Source: Candidatus Nitrosocosmicus franklandus (GTDB lineage: Archaea; Thermoproteota; Nitrososphaeria; Nitrososphaerales; Nitrososphaeraceae). Taken from it: a stretch of 64,000 nt of DNA. Below, one piece after another: positions 9,679-19,066 of the stretch. Position numbers and translations under genes: made by a program. The notes beneath the pieces were generated by a model, which was given only the letters and a program-made list of their open reading frames with translations, did not search any database and was not told the DNA's origin. The stretch's first letter is position 1; every line of letters begins with the position of its first letter. The stretch covers positions 868,001-932,000 of the forward strand of contig NZ_LR216287.1 in the NCBI RefSeq assembly GCF_900696045.1, read 5' to 3'.

Positions 9679-10089
9679 GATAGTAAATCCGTCGACGGCT
9701 GGCAGTTAGGGAAAATATTAGATACTGATAATTATGTATAAAAATTCAAAACATATTTAAAAGAATTGCACGGGAACGTACGGCAATATCAAAATTCAGT
9801 GGGCTTTGAATCCACGAGGTATATGGGATCTGTATCTATTATTTATTGTATAAATTCAATGATTTTAGTTAAACAAGGGTGTGATTTGTAAGGGTGAAAA
9901 GTTTGGAATCAATTCATTAGCGACGATGAGTTTTAATTCCAATATAAATTGGTTATGGGTTAGCTTCGCATTAATAGATAAGGTAGTGAAGGATTGAAGT
10001 AATTTGTTGGTTGCTAATCATTTATGATAATATACGATCCATTCTATCTGAATGGAGTGGACATTGGGTTTACTAATGTAAAAATATTG
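9679..10089. other. Gene-free AT-rich stretch
   Basis: I find no supportable gene, RNA gene or repeat here. Confidence 0.35.
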
Positions 10090-10221
10090 TTATCTTTGTG
10101 TCCTATTTCTATAGAATACATTTCTATGGGATGTCGTACAGTATCCACAAAAATCTACAATACCGGGTTTGCCATGACACATGCATTCGCAATTATTTCC
10201 TAATGAAAATCTTTGTTTCAC
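10090..10221 (-). CDS. Possible small zinc-binding protein
   Basis: This 43-aa frame with a GTG start contains CECMCH and then CGYC (CxCxxCH, 11 residues, CxxC). That spacing suits a single small zinc site and is unlikely by chance in such a short frame. An A/T-rich TATA-like stretch (around 10240-10255 on the minus strand) lies at a suitable distance upstream. Similar tiny Cys-rich proteins occur elsewhere in the window (12144, 13790, 22063). The function is unknown, and it may be a fragment. Confidence 0.4.
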   Translation of the reverse strand: MKQRFSLGNNCECMCHGKPGIVDFCGYCTTSHRNVFYRNRTQR

Positions 10222-10970
10222 AATTCTATATGGGGTCCATAGCTTATAATATTATGTAATGATTTGGCTTTAGTATAATGGTTATATGAAACTGGGTCAT
10301 AGTCAAGCAACCATATCTTGACACTGTGGTAGGATACTGTGGCAATAGTAAATTGCTAGGAAATTTGCATTTAGCAATATATACAACCTTTTGAGGAATA
10401 CCCCAATTAATATGTTAAGAGTAAATTATTGGTAAAAATACAACAAAGCAAAATAGTATAGATATATTATCGGTGACACATATGTTAATTCTTGTTTACT
10501 ATAATGTGCTTATGGCTTTAAGATATATGGATGCTTAATTTACTATTATTAGTATTAAAATTTTTTGATTTTTTTTATTTCAAAATAATTAGTTCTCTTA
10601 GAGTTTAGTAAATCTTTAATTGATTATTTATGCTTTATTACTCATTATAATTTGTAATAACTGAAAATGAAAATAATAAAAAGAGCGGAGATTGTGGAGA
10701 AGATCATTGAATATTTTATTAACTGTATTCTGTAAAGTTTTACCATTTTAGTCTAACATACATGACATTCATATAATTTTGACCCTTTCAATATCGTTCT
10801 TGTAAATGTAAAATCCAATTTTTTTAAATAAAACCACAGATGTTAGAATTCAACTCTTAATAATTCAAAAATTAACTTTTAGACTACTTTTAAAATTTAG
10901 ATAATTGTGCGAAGATATGTAGAGAATTAAATGGCAAAAAACCAATTCAGCTAGATTGATCATTATGCAA
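10222..10970. other. Very AT-rich gene-free stretch
   Basis: About 0.75 kb of extremely A+T-rich sequence without any supportable gene. It separates the FMN reductase area from the radical SAM gene. Confidence 0.35.
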
Positions 10971-11936
10971 TTAATTTTTCAAACCCTGGGCCACCAAAAT
11001 GGAATAACATCCTACACCACATTTTTCACAAATCGGTTTAAGTGCCTTAGAATCAGAACTTCCTATACAACAGGGTTGCTTTGTCTCTCCTTTGTGATCT
11101 ATAGAGAGAATTGCCCAAGAAGGACAGTCAATAGGAGTAGTCTTGGTACCACCCCCTGATCCTTTCATTAACTGGAGTTGTTCATCTGTGTTCATAATAA
11201 AATCAGGATACCTTTTTCTTAATTCAATTATGTTGTCAACCACCTTACTTCTATTCTCTCCAAATGGAAGCCAAAGAGGATCATTATCATCAAACGGTGT
11301 GTGAAACTGAAATCCAATTTTATTGATAGTTCCTTTCCATTCTGCAATTAAATCCTCTACAGTCTTGTAATTCAGTGAATTTATAGTCATAGTTATCCAA
11401 ATATCTTTCCAAGCAGGTTTGCCATTTCTAGGGGGTCCTGCTATATAGTCTAAAATATTTTTCTTTGTTTTTGCATATGCTCCTTTACCTCTTATGCTAT
11501 CGTGTATTTGTTCAGTACCATCTAGAGAGACCCAGTAAAAGTAAAGATTTTTGAATTGTGGTAACGGATAGGTCCCATTTGTTACCACACATATACGTCT
11601 AGGCATTTCGTCACAGAAAGTTTTGACTACATCTTGCCTCAGCAAGGGCTCTCCTCCTACAAGAGTAACCACGTATACGTGATGTTTTTTGAAAGTATCA
11701 TTGATTAATTTCCTCCAATCCTCTACACTTAATTCGTCTTTTTCATTTCTTCTGGTTTTCCACCAATAACAATGAGAACAATGAAGGTTACATATGTTGA
11801 TAATATCTGCAGACCCATAAATGAAAGGTTTTGTTTTAAACAGCTTAATGGATACGTATTTGCTGAGCATACTAAAATGAATAGGGAAATCTCTGATAAT
11901 GTCAGTTATGCCCAATCCATATACAAGATCTACCAA
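10971..11936 (-). CDS. Radical SAM protein with C-terminal cysteine cluster (SPASM-like)
   Basis: This 321-aa protein carries the radical SAM [4Fe-4S] motif CNLHCSHC (Cys 49, 53, 56). The SAM-binding GGEPLL motif follows about 45 residues later and VVTNGT after that. The C-terminal part has a second Cys set (CPSW, QPCC, CEKCGVGC), as in SPASM or HpnH-like enzymes that bind extra iron-sulfur clusters. Such enzymes modify peptides or lipids by radical chemistry. No substrate gene lies next to it, so the reaction cannot be named. The gene is intact, unlike many island neighbours, with a long spacer on both sides. Confidence 0.85.
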   Translation of the reverse strand: MVDLVYGLGITDIIRDFPIHFSMLSKYVSIKLFKTKPFIYGSADIINICNLHCSHCYWWKTRRNEKDELSVEDWRKLINDTFKKHHVYVVTLVGGEPLLRQDVVKTFCDEMPRRICVVTNGTYPLPQFKNLYFYWVSLDGTEQIHDSIRGKGAYAKTKKNILDYIAGPPRNGKPAWKDIWITMTINSLNYKTVEDLIAEWKGTINKIGFQFHTPFDDNDPLWLPFGENRSKVVDNIIELRKRYPDFIMNTDEQLQLMKGSGGGTKTTPIDCPSWAILSIDHKGETKQPCCIGSSDSKALKPICEKCGVGCYSILVAQGLKN

Positions 11937-12143
11937 TAATACTCATATACTTGTACATTTGATATTATATTAAGAATATTATCTCTTTGTTTAGTGACTT
12001 GCTTTAAGATTTGAATAAACTAGGATGTTTCATTGAAACATTCCCTACTCAAGAGAAATGGTTGATAATTAGTATAATGGATAAAAAAGTGCCACCATAT
12101 TAAATGATGTTAAATCCCACTCATAAAATAGGCCCGCGAATGT

Positions 12144-12359
12144 TCAGGACAAATCTATAAAATCCTCTAGTAAATATTGATTTAAGTGACTTCTGGAGCA
12201 ATTAAACATCAAATTAGAATCATTTTTGGATTCTGTCTTAAGTTCATTCATATTAGATATGTATATTGCATTAAAAATTATACCGCAGGTTTTACATTTT
12301 AACATTAACATAGGCATTTTATATCTTAAAGTGCTAAACTCCTTATTAACCACTATCAT
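12144..12359 (-). CDS. Small zinc-ribbon-like hypothetical protein
   Basis: This 71-aa protein has CKTCG near residues 22-26 and FNCSRSHLNQ near residues 52-61, which together could bind one zinc. The frame begins at 12359 with ATG, but MPMLMLKCKTCG (ATG at 12317) is an equally good start, because homologous small proteins usually begin just before the first Cys pair. Function is unknown. A role in nucleic acid or protein binding is only a guess from the zinc site. Confidence 0.55.
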   Translation of the reverse strand: MIVVNKEFSTLRYKMPMLMLKCKTCGIIFNAIYISNMNELKTESKNDSNLMFNCSRSHLNQYLLEDFIDLS

Positions 12360-12721
12360 CTCTAAGTAGGGTAATACTAAGTTAATTTTTGATTACAAAT
12401 TGTTATTTGAATTGTTACTTAGTAATGAATGAGTGTATCGTCAAATTGGAAGTAGACGTAACGGGGATTCATTTTATTTTAGGGTTGAATTGGTGTATAA
12501 CATATACTTTAAGCGAAATACGCCATCATTTCCTTAATAGGTACAATTGCGTATGTTATATGTGCAAAACGAAAAATTTACTAATGGTTTAATGATGTCA
12601 ACACATTCACTTTACAAGGCTATTGCAGCCAATGAGATAGAAGATCAAGTCATAGATGCTTTTTGTAGTAAAAAAAACGCCTGATAGTATTGTACCATAA
12701 ATTTAAGGTAAATGATTGTAG
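12360..12721. other. Intergenic stretch
   Basis: Open frames here are short and not protein-like. One 30-aa frame at 12592-12684 (MMSTHSLYKAIAANEIEDQV) could be a gene fragment but cannot be identified. Confidence 0.3.
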
Positions 12722-13072
12722 ATGACGCAATTAATTGGAAATAGTGAACTAAAAAAGTATCATTTAGATCGAAATGATATACTACTATCAGCAAATTCAG
12801 GTTTTGGGATAGAGCTTGTTGGGGACAAAACTACTAACGAAACTGCTTTGAACATATTTCCTAATTCCCTATTTAACAAGAAAGTTAGTTTATCGGACAA
12901 TAGCTTTGTAGGATTTATGATGGAGACTACTGATTCAAAAGTAGTAGTTTTTGGAGATTATGAACAAAGATACGATATTCCAAAATCAAAAGCAAAGCAA
13001 GTTGATGATAATAACATAATAATCGATATGGATTGGAATGAGTTTGTTTCGTATAAGGTAAATAGTATCTAA
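12722..13072 (+). CDS. PRC-barrel-like small protein, single module
   Basis: This 116-aa protein has one copy of a module also found twice in the protein at 14177: SLFNKKV, then VGFMMETTDSKVVVFGDY, then RYDIPKSKAKQV. The alternating beta pattern and the D/ExxxVVFG and RYDIP blocks resemble PRC-barrel or DUF2171-type proteins, which often bind RNA, proteins or tetrapyrroles. About 45 N-terminal residues precede the module. It is one of two paralogs in 2 kb. The molecular role is unknown. Confidence 0.6.
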   Translation: MTQLIGNSELKKYHLDRNDILLSANSGFGIELVGDKTTNETALNIFPNSLFNKKVSLSDNSFVGFMMETTDSKVVVFGDYEQRYDIPKSKAKQVDDNNIIIDMDWNEFVSYKVNSI

Positions 13073-13135
13073 ATTACTAAGATCTGATTATGCCACATAT
13101 AAAGGCGACAAATTGGAAAACTATTCTATCGTTCT

Positions 13136-13571
13136 ATGATGGATAAAATAAAGAAATGGTTTGATGAAGCGCCTGATTTGTCTTACAGAGAAGAAGAAAA
13201 AGATAATCTCCATCCAAGCCTATATTACAGATTATGGATCTTTTTTAGTAACAGCAAAACGATCTCGATAACTTTAGATTACTTTAAAAATTATGCAATT
13301 CAAAACTGCGTGGTCGCAGGTTGGCATTGGAGGCTTGACAATATAGATAAAGAAAGCACCAAGTAGCATAAAAAGCACAAAAATAAAGCAACAATTTATT
13401 AAATCCTTAAATGATATTTATAAAGATAAGAACTTTAAAATCACAGCAGATTTTAATGGGAAATATTTTAACAATATCTCTATTAGTAAGGATTTACTGT
13501 TAGAAAATTTGACTCAAAGTTATTTTTTTGAATGCCTCCTAGACCTCTCTCTCTTGCATGGGAATTTGTAA
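13136..13571 (+). pseudogene. Frameshifted hypothetical gene
   Basis: The first frame (MMDKIKKWFDEAPDLSYREE to KESTK, stop at 13364-13366) is followed at once by a second frame. That one continues protein-like sequence (SIKSTKIKQQFIKSLNDIYK, then FNGKYFNNISISKDLLLENL) to a TAA at 13569-13571. Together they would give about 144 aa. A single frameshift near 13350-13365 explains the break. The family is not recognised. Confidence 0.45.
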
Positions 13572-13789
13572 TGAATAATTTTGATTTCCGAAACATTCAA
13601 AGAAAGAAATTGATTCTCAGGTGAAACATCTCTTGTGTTTGTTAATTGTGTCTACCAACTTTCGTTCAACAATATATACAAATACTAGAGAAGATTATCT
13701 CATTCTTGATACTTTGCCTGGTTTCCTAGTGGGTATTATATCATACCAGACTACTTGATGGTTAATAACCTATGATACCATTCTTTAAT

Positions 13790-13927
13790 GTGAGTAAATT
13801 AAATAGTCTTCAAATATCTATCTGCAAAAACTGCATCCATTCGAAGGTTGAACACAGAAATGAACCACATGGTCCAAAATTTTACGATCACAGATGTCTA
13901 CTCTGTAAGTGTCCTCAATTTACCTAA
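13790..13927 (+). CDS. Small zinc-binding protein (two CxxC)
   Basis: This 45-aa frame starts with GTG and contains CKNC and CLLCKC separated by about 26 residues, with His residues between. It looks like a minimal zinc ribbon. It is too short to place in a family. The second Cys pair lies close to the C-terminus (CKCPQFT), so it may be complete. Confidence 0.45.
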   Translation: MSKLNSLQISICKNCIHSKVEHRNEPHGPKFYDHRCLLCKCPQFT

Positions 13928-14176
13928 CATTTGCAATAGAATTATAGTTAATCAGCTTTAATATCTGAAATTGGTAGGAGTGAACTTTTTATGAAGATAT
14001 ATTTACCCATTTTCCTATATTTAATTTTGTTATCAATATTAGTAATATATACATCTATTTAAAATAAATAAAGGATTTTCATTCATACTACATTCAAAAG
14101 TAGCTAAACTATCAGGCTGTCAATGATTTATGAACTATAACAAACGAAAATTGGTCATATACATTTACTAAATACC

Positions 14177-14779
14177 GTGAAATACATAATTAAGTTAACA
14201 GAATCGATTAGTGACTCTTCATCTAACTTAAATAGATTGAAATGTTTCCTAATATATATGACGTCAGGCAAATATTTCAATAGAGGAGTAAAAACAATAG
14301 ACAAATCAGACATAGGTTTTGTGGTAAAAGAAACACCTGACAAGGTTATTGTATTTGGTGGCAAAAATGAAAGATACGATATTCCGATTAACGAAATTCA
14401 ACAAGTAGGAGCTAATGTATTAATAGGATTGAAATATGATCAAGTTGAAAAGTATTATGTATCAAGAGAATCTCCTTTACCGGCAAGCAGAACAGAGCCT
14501 TGGGAGACAGATGATAAACAGGTAGATTTAGCAACATATGAAGGAAAATATCCAAGTGGGCTATTTAATAAAGGAGTGAGGGCAAAGAACGAAGATCATG
14601 TAGGTCATGTTCTTAAAGAGTCAAAAGATACGATAGTTGTTTTCGGAGAATCCGATATAAGATACGACATTCCAAAATCTGAAATATATCAAGTTGGTAT
14701 GAATGTAATTTTAAAGGTTGACTTTTCTGGATTCGATAAATACAAAGTTAACAAAAGTAAGCCATTTCCTGCTGATTAG
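14177..14779 (+). CDS. PRC-barrel-like protein with two tandem modules
   Basis: This 200-aa protein contains two copies of the module seen once at 12722-13072. Copy 1 is at about 30-95 (YFNRGVKTIDKSDIGFVVKE, VIVFGG, ERYDIPINEIQQVG). Copy 2 is at about 128-192 (LFNKGVRAKNEDHVGHVLKE, IVVFGE, IRYDIPKSEIYQVG). The linker LPASRTEPWETDD is probably flexible. The first 27 residues of the open frame are not protein-like, so ATG at 14258 (MTSGKYFNRG) is a better start. The two local genes probably arose by duplication; function is unknown. Confidence 0.6.
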   Translation: MKYIIKLTESISDSSSNLNRLKCFLIYMTSGKYFNRGVKTIDKSDIGFVVKETPDKVIVFGGKNERYDIPINEIQQVGANVLIGLKYDQVEKYYVSRESPLPASRTEPWETDDKQVDLATYEGKYPSGLFNKGVRAKNEDHVGHVLKESKDTIVVFGESDIRYDIPKSEIYQVGMNVILKVDFSGFDKYKVNKSKPFPAD

Positions 14780-14935
14780 TTGTGAAATCACTCCTGCTGT
14801 CTCAAACAGAGATATAACCGTTACTATCCATGTGTAGTATTTTTGGCAGGATTGGTTCCTAAGGTTGACAGGGGTCTAATATCATATTTTTAAAAGAAGC
14901 AATCAGATCTAGTTATAGAAAATATTAATTTAGAG

Positions 14936-15148
14936 TTAATTACTTACAAATAAACCACAAATATTTCCAGTAGAATTATTTATATAATTCCATTCAATAC
15001 TTCCAATATCTAGGTTTTTGAATTTTCTTCTAGTTTGTAAATTGAGATTTTGATACACTTCTCCTATTATTATATGATTTGGTTTAGCAAAATTTGTTAT
15101 TTTTGAAGCTATATTTATCGTATATCCAAGAATGTCTAAGCGTGGGTT
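14936..15148 (-). pseudogene. C-terminal fragment of an adenylate/guanylate cyclase-type protein
   Basis: On the minus strand the translation reads PRLDILGYTINIASKITNFA, then KPNHIIIGEVYQNL and on to GNICGLFVSN with a natural stop. This matches the C-terminal part of class III cyclase domains (D-x-x-G-x-x-x-N-x-A-x-K and x-I-x-I-G-x-x-x-Y). An in-frame stop precedes it at 15149-15151, and the catalytic N-terminal half is absent from the surrounding sequence. It is a truncated relic. Confidence 0.6.
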
Positions 15149-15595
15149 TTACGTATAATATTGCTATTTCTTTCTTCATTTATAGTAGCTGGATTGGATG
15201 TGTCATTAATTTTCTTTGCATTTGGTTCATGTTTATTTTTATTAATATTTACTGTATCAGGTCTTAAACCATATTGGACTATCACATTTTCTCTTATATC
15301 AATGCCTATCGGAATTCTGTATAGGAACCGACATCAATTAGTATTTACATATTAAAACATATTGTTAGGGTCGCGACCGGTGGGTTTAGTAATAGATATA
15401 TTACGAGTCCAAATTATTCTCTTGATATTTCATTATGCTGTATAATTCAGTAACCAAACTAGTAAACTTCTAAATTGCTAAGTTCTTAAAGACCGATCGA
15501 TTAGGAATAGACTTGTATCAAATAGTAATTAAATGATGTTTAGATGGTTACTTTATTATAGATTTATAATATCATATATTTATAACTCATGAACT
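15149..15595. other. Intergenic stretch
   Basis: It contains a hydrophobic open frame at 15161-15355 that lacks an ATG and cannot be supported. It also contains the 10-bp palindrome GGTCGCGACC at 15369-15378, the only GC-rich spot. Confidence 0.3.
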
Positions 15596-16639
15596 CTAGT
15601 CTTGGACGGGTTTTGCTTCATATACCATATTAACCTGGGTTTGTATCGTTAATTGGAACTTCTTGAATCCAGCTTTCTCCATAACCTCTGCAATTTTAGC
15701 TTGTCCAGCTTGGGCTCCTAGTGCAAGCCCATTGTTAGCCATCGAGCTTAACACACATGCACAGGCTGAACCCGCAAACATGATCCTTCCTAACGGATTT
15801 AGATTATCCTCTAAATTATCATTAGCAGAAGGTTCAACAAGCATCATTGTTCCGTTCTCTTTTAAAGATTTCAAAGCATGATATGCAGCTCCTACTGGAT
15901 CATCCATATCGTGAAGTGCATCATAAATTGTTATAAGATCATATTTGGTATCTGGAGCAAGCAGAGGGTAATCTTTTGCCGATTGGATTTCAAAGGTTAT
16001 TCGCTTTTCTCCTAATCCTTCTTTTTGAGCTAGATTCCTTGCCCTATCTATTGAAGGACCATGGTTATCAAATCCAACAAACTTTGAATTCGGATATGCT
16101 TTAGCCATAATAATGGTGGATAACCCGTGTCCGCATCCTACATCTGCAACTATTGCACCTCTTCTTAGCTTCTCTTCCACCTTACCATTCCCCAAAGAAG
16201 GTATCCATGAGGATATTATGTTTGCACGATAATTTGGTCCGAAAAACCTTTCTGTCCCTTCAAAAAGATCATGATCATGTTCTCCCCATGCAAGTCCTTT
16301 TCCAGTCTTAAATGCCGTAGATATTTTTTCCACATCCTTAAAATAGGCTGAAGCCGCCTGAAATCCTCCAAGTAAATAGATTGGACTATTTTCATTGGCT
16401 AATACCATGGCATGTTCTTGTGGAAATCTGTATCTTTTTGTTTCTTTGTCATAAATTACGTAGCCACCTGCTGCCTGGTTTGCAAGCCATTCTCTAATAC
16501 ATCTTTCAGAAGTTCCTGTTATTCTTGACAATTCATTGGAGTCCAAGGGTTTGTTTGCACTTGCTAAAGCCTCGTATAATCCAAGTCTGTCTCCAACGTT
16601 TACCATAACTGAACTCAATGAAACGGCTAAATCTTCCAT
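15596..16639 (-). CDS. SAM-dependent class I methyltransferase with N-terminal winged helix
   Basis: This 347-aa protein has a winged-helix-like region at about 10-80 (LGLYEALASANKPLDSNELS, TSERCIREWLANQAAGGYV), typical of small-molecule O/C/N-methyltransferases of the Rv2258c type. A class I methyltransferase fold follows, with SAM motif VADVGCGHGLSTIIMAKAYP at about 164-183 and the D-ALHDMDDP acceptor-side motif near 242-250. The acceptor is unknown. It is divergent from a TetR regulator. The 108-140 bp between them contains a near-perfect 18-bp palindrome (16700-16717), so the pair likely forms a repressor-controlled unit. Confidence 0.85.
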   Translation of the reverse strand: MEDLAVSLSSVMVNVGDRLGLYEALASANKPLDSNELSRITGTSERCIREWLANQAAGGYVIYDKETKRYRFPQEHAMVLANENSPIYLLGGFQAASAYFKDVEKISTAFKTGKGLAWGEHDHDLFEGTERFFGPNYRANIISSWIPSLGNGKVEEKLRRGAIVADVGCGHGLSTIIMAKAYPNSKFVGFDNHGPSIDRARNLAQKEGLGEKRITFEIQSAKDYPLLAPDTKYDLITIYDALHDMDDPVGAAYHALKSLKENGTMMLVEPSANDNLEDNLNPLGRIMFAGSACACVLSSMANNGLALGAQAGQAKIAEVMEKAGFKKFQLTIQTQVNMVYEAKPVQD

Positions 16640-16699
16640 TACTTTTTCTGCAAATTGGTGTAGTTTTGATTCGTCTATTTTGTTTTGTTTTAAATTTTG

Positions 16700-16717
16700 A
16701 TTGAACGTACATTCAAT
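16700..16717. promoter_or_regulatory. Probable TetR operator palindrome
   Basis: ATTGAACGTACATTCAAT is an 18-bp inverted repeat with one mismatched pair around the centre GTAC. It lies between the divergent methyltransferase and TetR genes and touches a TATA-like TTTATAAA at 16717-16724. A weaker copy, TTGA-GTAT-TCAA, is at 16747-16758. Binding by the adjacent TetR protein would block both promoters. This is inferred from position and symmetry. Confidence 0.65.
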
Positions 16718-16779
16718 TTATAAAGATATCTTAATAAACCTTTTGATTGAGTATTCAAACAAATAATATATGGGATGAA

Positions 16780-17409
16780 ATGATAGTCAGATTATTGTCA
16801 CGAGCCAAACTAAAGGAAGAAAAATCTCAACTAATCATAAATACCGCATTAAAGGTTTTCGCAGAAAAGGGGTATGATAATGCAACCATCGCTGACATAG
16901 CAAAGTCCGCAAAAGTAAGTATGGGATTGCCTCTCTACTACTTTTCCAATAAAGAGGAGTTGGCGTGTCAAGCTTTGGAGTTAAGTTCAGATCAAATAAC
17001 CAATTCAATTCTCAATGCGGTAACAGGAAACTCTCCAGAAGAAATATCTACAAGTTTAATAAACGCTTTTAGAAAAAATATCAGACTTTATCCTGATTTT
17101 TATCCTTTTTATTTTGAAATGTGGTCGGCTAGTAGAAGAAATAAAAAAATTAAACGCGTGTTTAAAACTGCATTGGATAATACTATCAATGCTACCAAAG
17201 AAATATTGATTAATTCTCAAAAAAGAGGTTGTTTATCTATAGGTTTAGAAGACATAGAGAGTATTTCAATTTCTCTAGTTTCGAAAGTTGATGGATTAGG
17301 TCTAATGCTCATACAATATCCCCAACTTATCGAAAATGAAAATATTTGGAGAATGGCCAAGAAAATGTGTCTATCAGTGCTTGACAATAAAATTGAAGAT
17401 TTGAAATGA
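16780..17409 (+). CDS. TetR/AcrR family transcriptional regulator
   Basis: This protein of about 209 aa has an N-terminal TetR helix-turn-helix: IINTALKVFAEKGYDNATIA, then SAKVSMGLPLYYFSNKEELA. An all-helical ligand-binding domain follows. The open frame reaches upstream to a TTG at 16747, but that codon lies inside a palindrome half-site and close to the expected transcription start. ATG at 16780 is therefore preferred. It is divergent from the methyltransferase at 15596-16639 and most likely represses it and itself through the palindrome at 16700-16717. The inducer is unknown. Confidence 0.85.
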   Translation: MIVRLLSRAKLKEEKSQLIINTALKVFAEKGYDNATIADIAKSAKVSMGLPLYYFSNKEELACQALELSSDQITNSILNAVTGNSPEEISTSLINAFRKNIRLYPDFYPFYFEMWSASRRNKKIKRVFKTALDNTINATKEILINSQKRGCLSIGLEDIESISISLVSKVDGLGLMLIQYPQLIENENIWRMAKKMCLSVLDNKIEDLK

Positions 17410-18097
17410 TCGTTGATCCCATGGTAACTATAGGCGTGAAAAGTTATGGTTCCTATAAGGAGGAAAGATGAGATATGACCTGTATTGACATACTACCTAT
17501 ATTGACTTATTAATATATGATCAAGATAGACTAGTTGGCCCTATTTACTTGATATAATTTTTCAAATACTTTCCAATATTTCATATCGATTAAGATGAGT
17601 CGTTTCAGAACAAAAGGTCTTATATAGTGCTCAAAATGCAATCAAGTAGGAGGAATTAAACATAAAACTTGAAGAAAATGATCAAGTGCATCAAAAATGA
17701 GCATTATATCATCACTTCACAGTTCAGTCATGCTATCACCATTTAATACTCTGGATAATCAAAATAGAACTAGACTTGCGAGGTAGTGGATACAACTTGG
17801 AATTTTGAAGAAATGACTGACCAGTAGCATATGATTCGTACAATAATAAATTCTTAAATATTTCAAGTAAATTTCGATATTTATCAAAAAAGATATCATG
17901 AAAAACAATTACAACAAAATCTACCAAAAATAGAAAATTATCTCGACTCAAATAGCATAGCCAAATTTCATAGGACTGAAGTCATTCTACTGTAATCAAA
18001 AAATAAGAGAAAATGTTAGTACTTCTTCTCAGAAATATCTTACTATTTATTTCTATCGATTAGTTAATAAATTAATAGAAAATATTATGTATCATTG
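17410..18097. other. Gene-free stretch
   Basis: No supportable gene. A minus-strand open frame at 17736-17951 is not protein-like. AGGAGG occurs near 17648 but leads only to a 12-codon frame without a start. Confidence 0.35.
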
Positions 18098-19066
18098 ATG
18101 TATATTAAAGTATCACTAAAAATAACTATTATTATATTAATGGTGGGGATTTTGGCCGTGCCACCAACGATATTGCAGAGCTCACATGCGCAAGCGAATA
18201 CGGAATTTGAAAATACTATCCTGAATATTCACAACCAAGAGCGAGCTGAAGTTAATGTTCCAGCGCTCTCCTGGAGTAACAATCTTGCCGCCGACGCCCA
18301 GATTTGGGCTAACCATCTGACGACGCTAGGCCTCAAAGCTGGCGATTTGCCGCCTCATGATCCGAGCAATAGTGAGGGCGAGAATCTTTGGATGGGTACC
18401 GCGGGTGCCGATTCTACGGCCGAACAGGTCCAGAGCTGGGTCGCCGAAAAGAATAATTATGTTCCTGGAACCCCTATTCCCGCTGAAACCAATGAAGGAG
18501 ACCTCGTGACCGGTCATTACACACAGATGGTCTGGAGTAGCACTACCGAGGTCGGTTGCGCAACCGCTACTGGTGGTGGTTTAGCCTTTTTGGTGTGTCG
18601 CTACAGCCCACCTGGCAACTTTGTGGGACAGGTGCCGTTTGGCCCCGGTTCAACGGCTTCACTTGCTGACCAAGGTACAGGAACTTCACCAGGGAACACA
18701 TTTGTACCCGCTGACCAAGGTACAGGAACTTCACCAGGGAACACATTTGTACCCGCTGACCAAGGTACAGGAACTTCACCAGGGAACACATTTGTACCTG
18801 CGGAAGAAAATGCAGGCGCCAATAATAACGGGAACGACGACGGAGGAGATAATAACGGGAACGACGACGGAGGAGATAATAACGGGAACGACGACGGAGG
18901 AGATAATAACGGGAACGACGACGGAGGAGATAATAACGGGAACGACGACGGAGGAGATAATAACGGGAACGACGACGGAGGAGATAATAACGGGAACGAC
19001 GACGGAGGAGATAATAACGGGAACGACGACGGAGGAGATAATAACGGGAACGACGACCAAAATTAA
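18098..19066 (+). CDS. Secreted CAP-domain (SCP/PR-1-like) protein with tandem-repeat tail
   Basis: This 322-aa protein starts at ATG 18098 with a signal peptide (hydrophobic residues about 8-26, probable cleavage after SHAQA). Residues about 38-180 are a CAP domain: ILNIHNQERAEVNVPALSWS, GENLWMG, GHYTQMVWSSTTEVGCA and LVCRYSPPGN. Together these carry the family's His/Glu pocket and signature. Three perfect 15-aa repeats follow (unit starting ADQGTGTSPGN), then eight perfect 9-aa Asn/Asp/Gly repeats (NNGNDDGGD) and a partial ninth. The CAP part is visibly more GC-rich than its surroundings, and a bacterial-style hairpin terminator follows. Both suggest acquisition from bacteria. It is probably extracellular; activity is unknown. 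Confidence 0.92.
   Translation: MYIKVSLKITIIILMVGILAVPPTILQSSHAQANTEFENTILNIHNQERAEVNVPALSWSNNLAADAQIWANHLTTLGLKAGDLPPHDPSNSEGENLWMGTAGADSTAEQVQSWVAEKNNYVPGTPIPAETNEGDLVTGHYTQMVWSSTTEVGCATATGGGLAFLVCRYSPPGNFVGQVPFGPGSTASLADQGTGTSPGNTFVPADQGTGTSPGNTFVPADQGTGTSPGNTFVPAEENAGANNNGNDDGGDNNGNDDGGDNNGNDDGGDNNGNDDGGDNNGNDDGGDNNGNDDGGDNNGNDDGGDNNGNDDGGDNNGNDDQN
18666..18800 (+). repeat. Three 45-bp coding tandem repeats
   Basis: Three consecutive units of 45 bp (each containing CAAGGTACAGGAACTTCACC) encode the linker of the CAP protein. They are essentially identical at the DNA level, which implies recent expansion or active homogenisation. Confidence 0.85.
18827..19056 (+). repeat. 27-bp coding tandem repeat array, eight full units plus one partial
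   Basis: The unit (GATAATAACGGGAACGACGA plus CGGAGGA) repeats without visible mismatch and encodes NNGNDDGGD in the CAP protein tail. It is an in-frame minisatellite. Its copy number is expected to vary between strains. Confidence 0.9.

Noticed and set aside
10268-10290. TAGTATAATGGTTA resembles a tRNA D-arm
   Set aside because: No matching acceptor, anticodon or T-arm sequence around it.
15161-15355. Hydrophobic 64-codon frame as a small membrane protein
   Set aside because: It lacks an ATG or good upstream signal and overlaps the edge of a decayed cyclase gene. Hydrophobic frames arise easily in T-rich DNA.
17736-17951. Minus-strand 71-codon frame
   Set aside because: No family likeness, no start signal, and composition typical of chance frames in AT-rich DNA.
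18827-19056. Short regular repeats considered as a CRISPR array
   Set aside because: The 27-bp units are directly abutting without spacers and encode an in-frame peptide repeat. The same holds for the 135-bp repeats at 62231. No cas genes are present.
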